From Sandaracinobacteroides sayramensis (lineage in GTDB: Bacteria; Pseudomonadota; Alphaproteobacteria; Sphingomonadales; Sphingomonadaceae), in NCBI RefSeq assembly GCF_022014495.1, contig NZ_JAKLSQ010000023.1, positions 12,722 through 76,721 of the forward strand: a stretch of 64,000 nt of DNA, written 5' to 3'. The notes below the pieces were generated by a model. The model was not told the DNA's origin and made no database searches. It was given only the letters and a program-made list of their open reading frames with translations. How positions within the stretch are numbered: the first letter of the stretch is position 1; each line of letters opens with the position of its first letter. Positions 61,002 to 64,000 of the stretch are shown piece after piece. Made by a program: the position numbers and the translations under genes.

Positions 61002-61946
61002 ATGAATAAAACCACCAAGAACCGTAAACAGATTTCCGAAATCGGAAAACACGGCGCGGGCCGCCTTCGCTGGGACGATGCGCGGGTGTTCCTCGCCATC
61101 GCCCGCACCGGGTCGTTGAGCGGCGCGGCGGCCAGCCTCGGCACTGGCCTGGCCACCGTGTCGCGCCAGATTGAGCGACTGGAAGCCGCGCTCGGACTGA
61201 CGCTGTTCAGCCGGCACCAGAACGGCTATCGCCTCACGGATGACGGGGCGGCGCTGCTGGAGCGCGCCGAAACGCTCGAACAAGCAGCCGAAGCCTTTAC
61301 CGAAGGATCGGCTGCACAAGCTGGGATCGCGGGACGGGTGCGGCTCGCCACGGCCGAGACGCTGGCGAACCATATCATTATCCCGGCACTGCCGAGGCTG
61401 ACCCGCCAATATCCCGACCTCACGCTTGAAATCGTCACCGATGTTCAGACGGTCAACCTGCATCGGCGTGATGCCGATCTTGCTGTCCGACTGGTGAAAC
61501 CCGAGCGTGGCAACGTCACGGTCCGGCGTCTTGGCACGCTTGGCTTCGGCCTTTACGCCGCGCGGGACTATGCCGAACATCGTCAAGATGATCCTCGGCT
61601 TGAGAGTGACCGCTTCATCACATGGTGCGAGACCTACGGTCATCTGCCCGCTGCGCAATGGATCGAGCGCGCATTGCGGGGACGCGCGCCGGTTCTGGCG
61701 ACCACAACACTCTCGGCGCAACTCTCGGCCGCCATTTCGGGCATAGGTCTGGCCGTGTTGCCGCACTTTCTCGGACGGCAGAACAATCTCGTCTGCTTGC
61801 AAGGCGATCTTGGCATCGACCGGGAAATCTGGCTTGCGATCCATTCGGATCTCGCTCAATCGCGCAGGGTTCGGGTGGTTGCGGACTTTCTGGCTGGTTT
61901 GATCCGCGACGCCAAACAGAAACTCGAAACACCAGTTTCTGGGTGA
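61002..61946 (+). CDS. LysR-family regulator divergent from the aldo-keto reductase
   Basis: About 314 residues from the ATG at 61002. An earlier open start at 60912 lies over the reductase gene. The HTH is RTGSLSGAAASLGTGLATVS followed by RQIERLEAALGLTLFSRHQN. The ligand domain includes DLAVRLVKPERGNVTVRRLG. The start is preceded by about 20 extra basic residues (MNKTTKNRKQISEIGKHGAG). It controls the operon to its left most likely. Confidence 0.88.
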   Translation: MNKTTKNRKQISEIGKHGAGRLRWDDARVFLAIARTGSLSGAAASLGTGLATVSRQIERLEAALGLTLFSRHQNGYRLTDDGAALLERAETLEQAAEAFTEGSAAQAGIAGRVRLATAETLANHIIIPALPRLTRQYPDLTLEIVTDVQTVNLHRRDADLAVRLVKPERGNVTVRRLGTLGFGLYAARDYAEHRQDDPRLESDRFITWCETYGHLPAAQWIERALRGRAPVLATTTLSAQLSAAISGIGLAVLPHFLGRQNNLVCLQGDLGIDREIWLAIHSDLAQSRRVRVVADFLAGLIRDAKQKLETPVSG

Positions 61947-61964
61947 CGGCATCGGCGATAGACA

Positions 61965-62198
61965 GATTCTAGGTGCATGTCGCTCGAACGGGAGGATGCC
62001 AAGGTTTTCCTCCAGTGCCTTCACGCGCGCACTGACGCTGGACTGGGACACGCCGAGCGCGTTCGCCGCGTGGCGGAAATTCAGATATTCGGCAACGGCA
62101 AGCGTTTGGATCGGAGATGTGATGGGAATACGCCCATGCAACAACAGCGATGGCTCGCTCCGATCAGATACTATGCGGTCACTCCGGCGCACGGTCAC
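61965..62198 (-). pseudogene. N-terminal fragment of an element-type LysR gene
   Basis: Seventy-eight codons: RIPITSPIQTLAVAEYLNFR, ANALGVSQSSVSARVKALEE and LGILPFERHAPRI align with the LysR proteins at 28033 and 56321. After that, homology stops abruptly within 20 bases of the neighbouring LysR end. The frame stays open by chance antisense to other genes. It is a broken third member of the group and suggests a former element edge. Confidence 0.8.
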
Positions 62199-62206
62199 AC
62201 CTTTTG

Positions 62207-63109
62207 TCAGGTTTTCGACCCGGCCGAGGCCGGATCGCCCTCTCGGGATAAAGGTTTGGAATTGCGATTGGGGCGTTGGCCGAGCCAGATGCTACCAATG
62301 ACAAGGACAACGCCGACGATTTGAAGTGCCGTCAGCGTCTGACCGAGGAAGGACCACCCGAGCAGCACGGCAGTTACCGGGCTGAGAAAGCCCAGCGAGG
62401 AAACCACTGCCGAGTCCAGCCGGGCAATGCCACGGAACCACAATATGTAGGTCAGCGCCGCGCCGATCAGCCCGAGCCAGAACAGCCCAAGGAGGTTGGG
62501 TATTGTCGGAACCGGAACGGTCGGCTCGACAAGCAGGGCCATCGGCATGAGAAGAAGACCGCCGGCTGTCAGTTGCCATGCGGTGAAGGTGAGCAGCGAC
62601 ACCGTGGGTTGCCACTTACGGGTCAAGACGGTGCCGAAGGCCATGGAGACCGCACCAGCAAGACCCGCCGCAATGCCCACCGGATCGAGCGCCGCTTGAG
62701 GCGTTAACACCAGAAGGGCAACACCACCGAGACCGATCATCGCCGCAAGGACCGAGGCGGGCCGTATCCTGTTGCCGAGCATGGCGGCGGCGAGGAAGAT
62801 GACGATCAGCGGCTGGACCGCGCCAACCGTGGCCGCGACGCCACCCGGAAGACGGTAGGCCGAAACGAACAACATGCTCCAGAAGATCGAGAAGTTGAGC
62901 GCGCCAAGGATGAAGATGCGCAGCCACCATATTCCCGCCGGAAACTGCCGAACGATCAGAAGCAGCAAAAGGCCGGCGGGCAACGCCCGAAGCATCGCCA
63001 CCGTCATCGGCGAATAGTCCGGCAGAAACTCGGTCGTGACGATGTAGGTACTGCCCCATATGGCAGGCGCAATCGCCGTCAGCAGCAGATCGGACGCGCG
63101 GGGTTTCAT
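62207..63109 (-). CDS. EamA-type (DMT superfamily) exporter
   Basis: 300 residues with ten hydrophobic segments in two EamA repeats, the second beginning near DPVGIAAGLAGAVSMAFGTV. ATAPAIWGSTYIVTT-type opening (IAPAIWGSTYIVTTEFLPDY) and LFVSAYRLPGGVAATVGAVQ are family motifs. It exports amino-acid or drug-like solutes, but the substrate is unknown. It overlaps the nitroreductase stop by four bases. Confidence 0.92.
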   Translation of the reverse strand: MKPRASDLLLTAIAPAIWGSTYIVTTEFLPDYSPMTVAMLRALPAGLLLLLIVRQFPAGIWWLRIFILGALNFSIFWSMLFVSAYRLPGGVAATVGAVQPLIVIFLAAAMLGNRIRPASVLAAMIGLGGVALLVLTPQAALDPVGIAAGLAGAVSMAFGTVLTRKWQPTVSLLTFTAWQLTAGGLLLMPMALLVEPTVPVPTIPNLLGLFWLGLIGAALTYILWFRGIARLDSAVVSSLGFLSPVTAVLLGWSFLGQTLTALQIVGVVLVIGSIWLGQRPNRNSKPLSREGDPASAGSKT

Positions 63110-63720
63110 GCGACCTCCAGAATCTCCGCAAGCGGGCGGCGCGGTTTTTGAGGCCAGTTTCCGGGGGCCGCGCGGCCGACTGCGAGGAGCAGGACCGGCA
63201 CTTCGACCGGCATCAAACCGAATGCGCGCGCCACGCCTCCGGCGTCGAATCCGACCATGGGACCGGAGGCGAGGCCCATCGCTTCGGCCGCATGCATAAG
63301 CGTCGCCGCGCCAAAGGTGGCCGAGCGCACGGCTTCGTCGCGTGCCATCCGGGGATCAGCATATTGCTGGCGCGCGCCTTCCTGCCAGCCAACCACCATG
63401 GCCGCCGGCATGAAGCCGGCCTCGACAGAGGGGCGCAACCGCTCGGCGAGAATCTCGTGATCGGGAAGCACGCCGCAGATGATGAAGGTGACGGCAGCGT
63501 CCGACACCTTGGGCTGATCTTGGGCAACGCTACGCAGCCGGGCTTTCGACTCCGGTGTTCGCACTGCGATGAACCGCCAGTTCTGGAGGTTGTAGGCGGT
63601 GGGTGCGCGCGTCGCCAGATGCACCAGTCGCTCGATCTCTGCATCCGTCAGGACGTGAGAGGCGTCGAACAGATTGGCTGATACGCGTTGCTCGATCAGG
63701 GAAATGGTGGGGTTCGTCAT
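63106..63720 (-). CDS. Nitroreductase-family protein
   Basis: 204 residues. LVHLATRAPTAYNLQNWRFI is the FMN-binding start of the nitroreductase fold. SATFGAATLMHAAEAMGLAS and GPMVGFDAGGVARAFGL follow in the usual order. It uses NAD(P)H and FMN to reduce nitroaromatics or quinones. It forms an operon with the DMT exporter and is divergent from the LysR gene at 63826, its likely regulator. Confidence 0.92.
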   Translation of the reverse strand: MTNPTISLIEQRVSANLFDASHVLTDAEIERLVHLATRAPTAYNLQNWRFIAVRTPESKARLRSVAQDQPKVSDAAVTFIICGVLPDHEILAERLRPSVEAGFMPAAMVVGWQEGARQQYADPRMARDEAVRSATFGAATLMHAAEAMGLASGPMVGFDAGGVARAFGLMPVEVPVLLLAVGRAAPGNWPQKPRRPLAEILEVA

Positions 63721-63825
63721 AATGCCGTTCCGAATTGAGGGTTTCGGAAAGGAAATACAAAATTTACCTGACGGGGATAATATGCGAGTTTTGCAAGATA
63801 CTATTTACTGACAGGGAAAGATGCG

Positions 63826-64000
63826 ATGGACCGCCTCACCGCCTTGAAAGTGTTCCACCGCGTGGCGGAACTGAACAGTTTCGCGGAAGCCGGCCGAAGC
63901 CTCGGCCTTTCCCCCGCCGCGATCAGCAAAAACATCGCCGAGTTGGAAGCCCATCTCGGCGCACGTCTCATCAACCGGACGACGCGGCGCATGGCGCTGA
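63826..64000 (+). CDS. LysR-family regulator, N-terminal part (runs off the right edge)
   Basis: Fifty-eight codons from the ATG at 63826, behind AGGGAAAG. MDRLTALKVFHRVAELNSFA and GLSPAAISKNIAELEAHLGA form the LysR helix-turn-helix. It ends at the window edge in the next strand (INRTTRRMALT). It is divergent from the nitroreductase across 105 bases and is its probable regulator. Confidence 0.88.
   Translation, partial: MDRLTALKVFHRVAELNSFAEAGRSLGLSPAAISKNIAELEAHLGARLINRTTRRMAL

Noticed and set aside
60774-62198. 474-codon minus-strand ORF as a full gene
   Set aside because: Only its first 78 codons look like a protein (LysR fragment). The rest is antisense to the LysR gene at 61002 and runs by chance.
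1-64000. tRNA or rRNA genes, or a tRNA attachment site
   Set aside because: I looked for cloverleaf and rRNA-like stretches near element edges and found none that I could support by eye. A tRNA scan would settle it.

Overview
The window is GC-rich DNA of alphaproteobacterial type. The evidence is the gene families: paired trb conjugation operons of the DUF2274/trbI...trbB kind, a RepA initiator beside a DUF2840 gene, RovC/DUF2285-type regulators, and large serine recombinases with a KMVAG tail. A sphingomonad or a rhizobial relative fits best, but no rRNA or core gene is present to settle it. Almost everything here looks like accessory DNA: one or more integrative/conjugative elements or a plasmid, stacked and partly decayed.

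Layout. 1-9.4 kb: cargo, with a divergent MFS/LysR pair, a PIN/Phd toxin-antitoxin pair, an epoxide-hydrolase-like enzyme, a DipZ-like CcdA-thioredoxin protein, a LysR divergent from a flavodoxin-fold (azoreductase-like) quinone/azo reductase and a tautomerase, and another LysR. 9.4-18.9 kb: trb operon copy 1 on the minus strand (DUF2274, trbI, G, F, L, K, J, E, D, C, B in coordinate order). 19.3-25.6 kb: the replication/regulation part of the element: a deletion junction with a broken cytosine methyltransferase, DUF2840, repA with embedded iteron-like repeats, an excisionase-like HTH protein, a frameshifted DUF6499/DUF2285 gene, two small DUF2285 paralogues, an XRE regulator and an adenine methyltransferase. 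Two non-coding stretches here (23.77-23.88 and 25.6-26.0 kb) are full of perfect inverted repeats. 26.6-29.0 kb: ArsR, SRPBCC, ClpP-like protease and LysR.

29.1-43.9 kb is a defence and mobility island. Serine recombinase 1 is followed by a three-gene ABC-three-component operon (DUF3732 ATPase, middle component, C-terminal component with a nuclease-like N-terminus) and a TacA/TacT pair. Serine recombinase 2 is followed by an unusual four-gene minus-strand operon: winged-helix protein, AbiEii-like nucleotidyltransferase, PD-(D/E)xK nuclease-like protein, and a Rad50-like ATPase with a CxxC hook that carries a homopolymer frameshift. I regard this operon as the best candidate for an undescribed system.

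44.0-56.2 kb: trb operon copy 2, again on the minus strand, with its upstream CopG-type gene and traG coupling protein. The two trb copies are clearly diverged, so they look like separate acquisitions rather than a recent duplication. Neither has a relaxase in the window, and copy 1 also lacks traG. Both trbB genes share a promoter-like sequence and a hairpin that would mask the ribosome binding site. 56.3-64.0 kb: more cargo, including LysR, quinone oxidoreductase, MFS exporter, carboxymuconolactone-decarboxylase-like protein, aldo-keto reductase, LysR genes, a DMT exporter and a nitroreductase. With the left-hand cargo this suggests handling of quinones, carbonyls and other electrophiles. 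No tRNA, rRNA or CRISPR array was seen.
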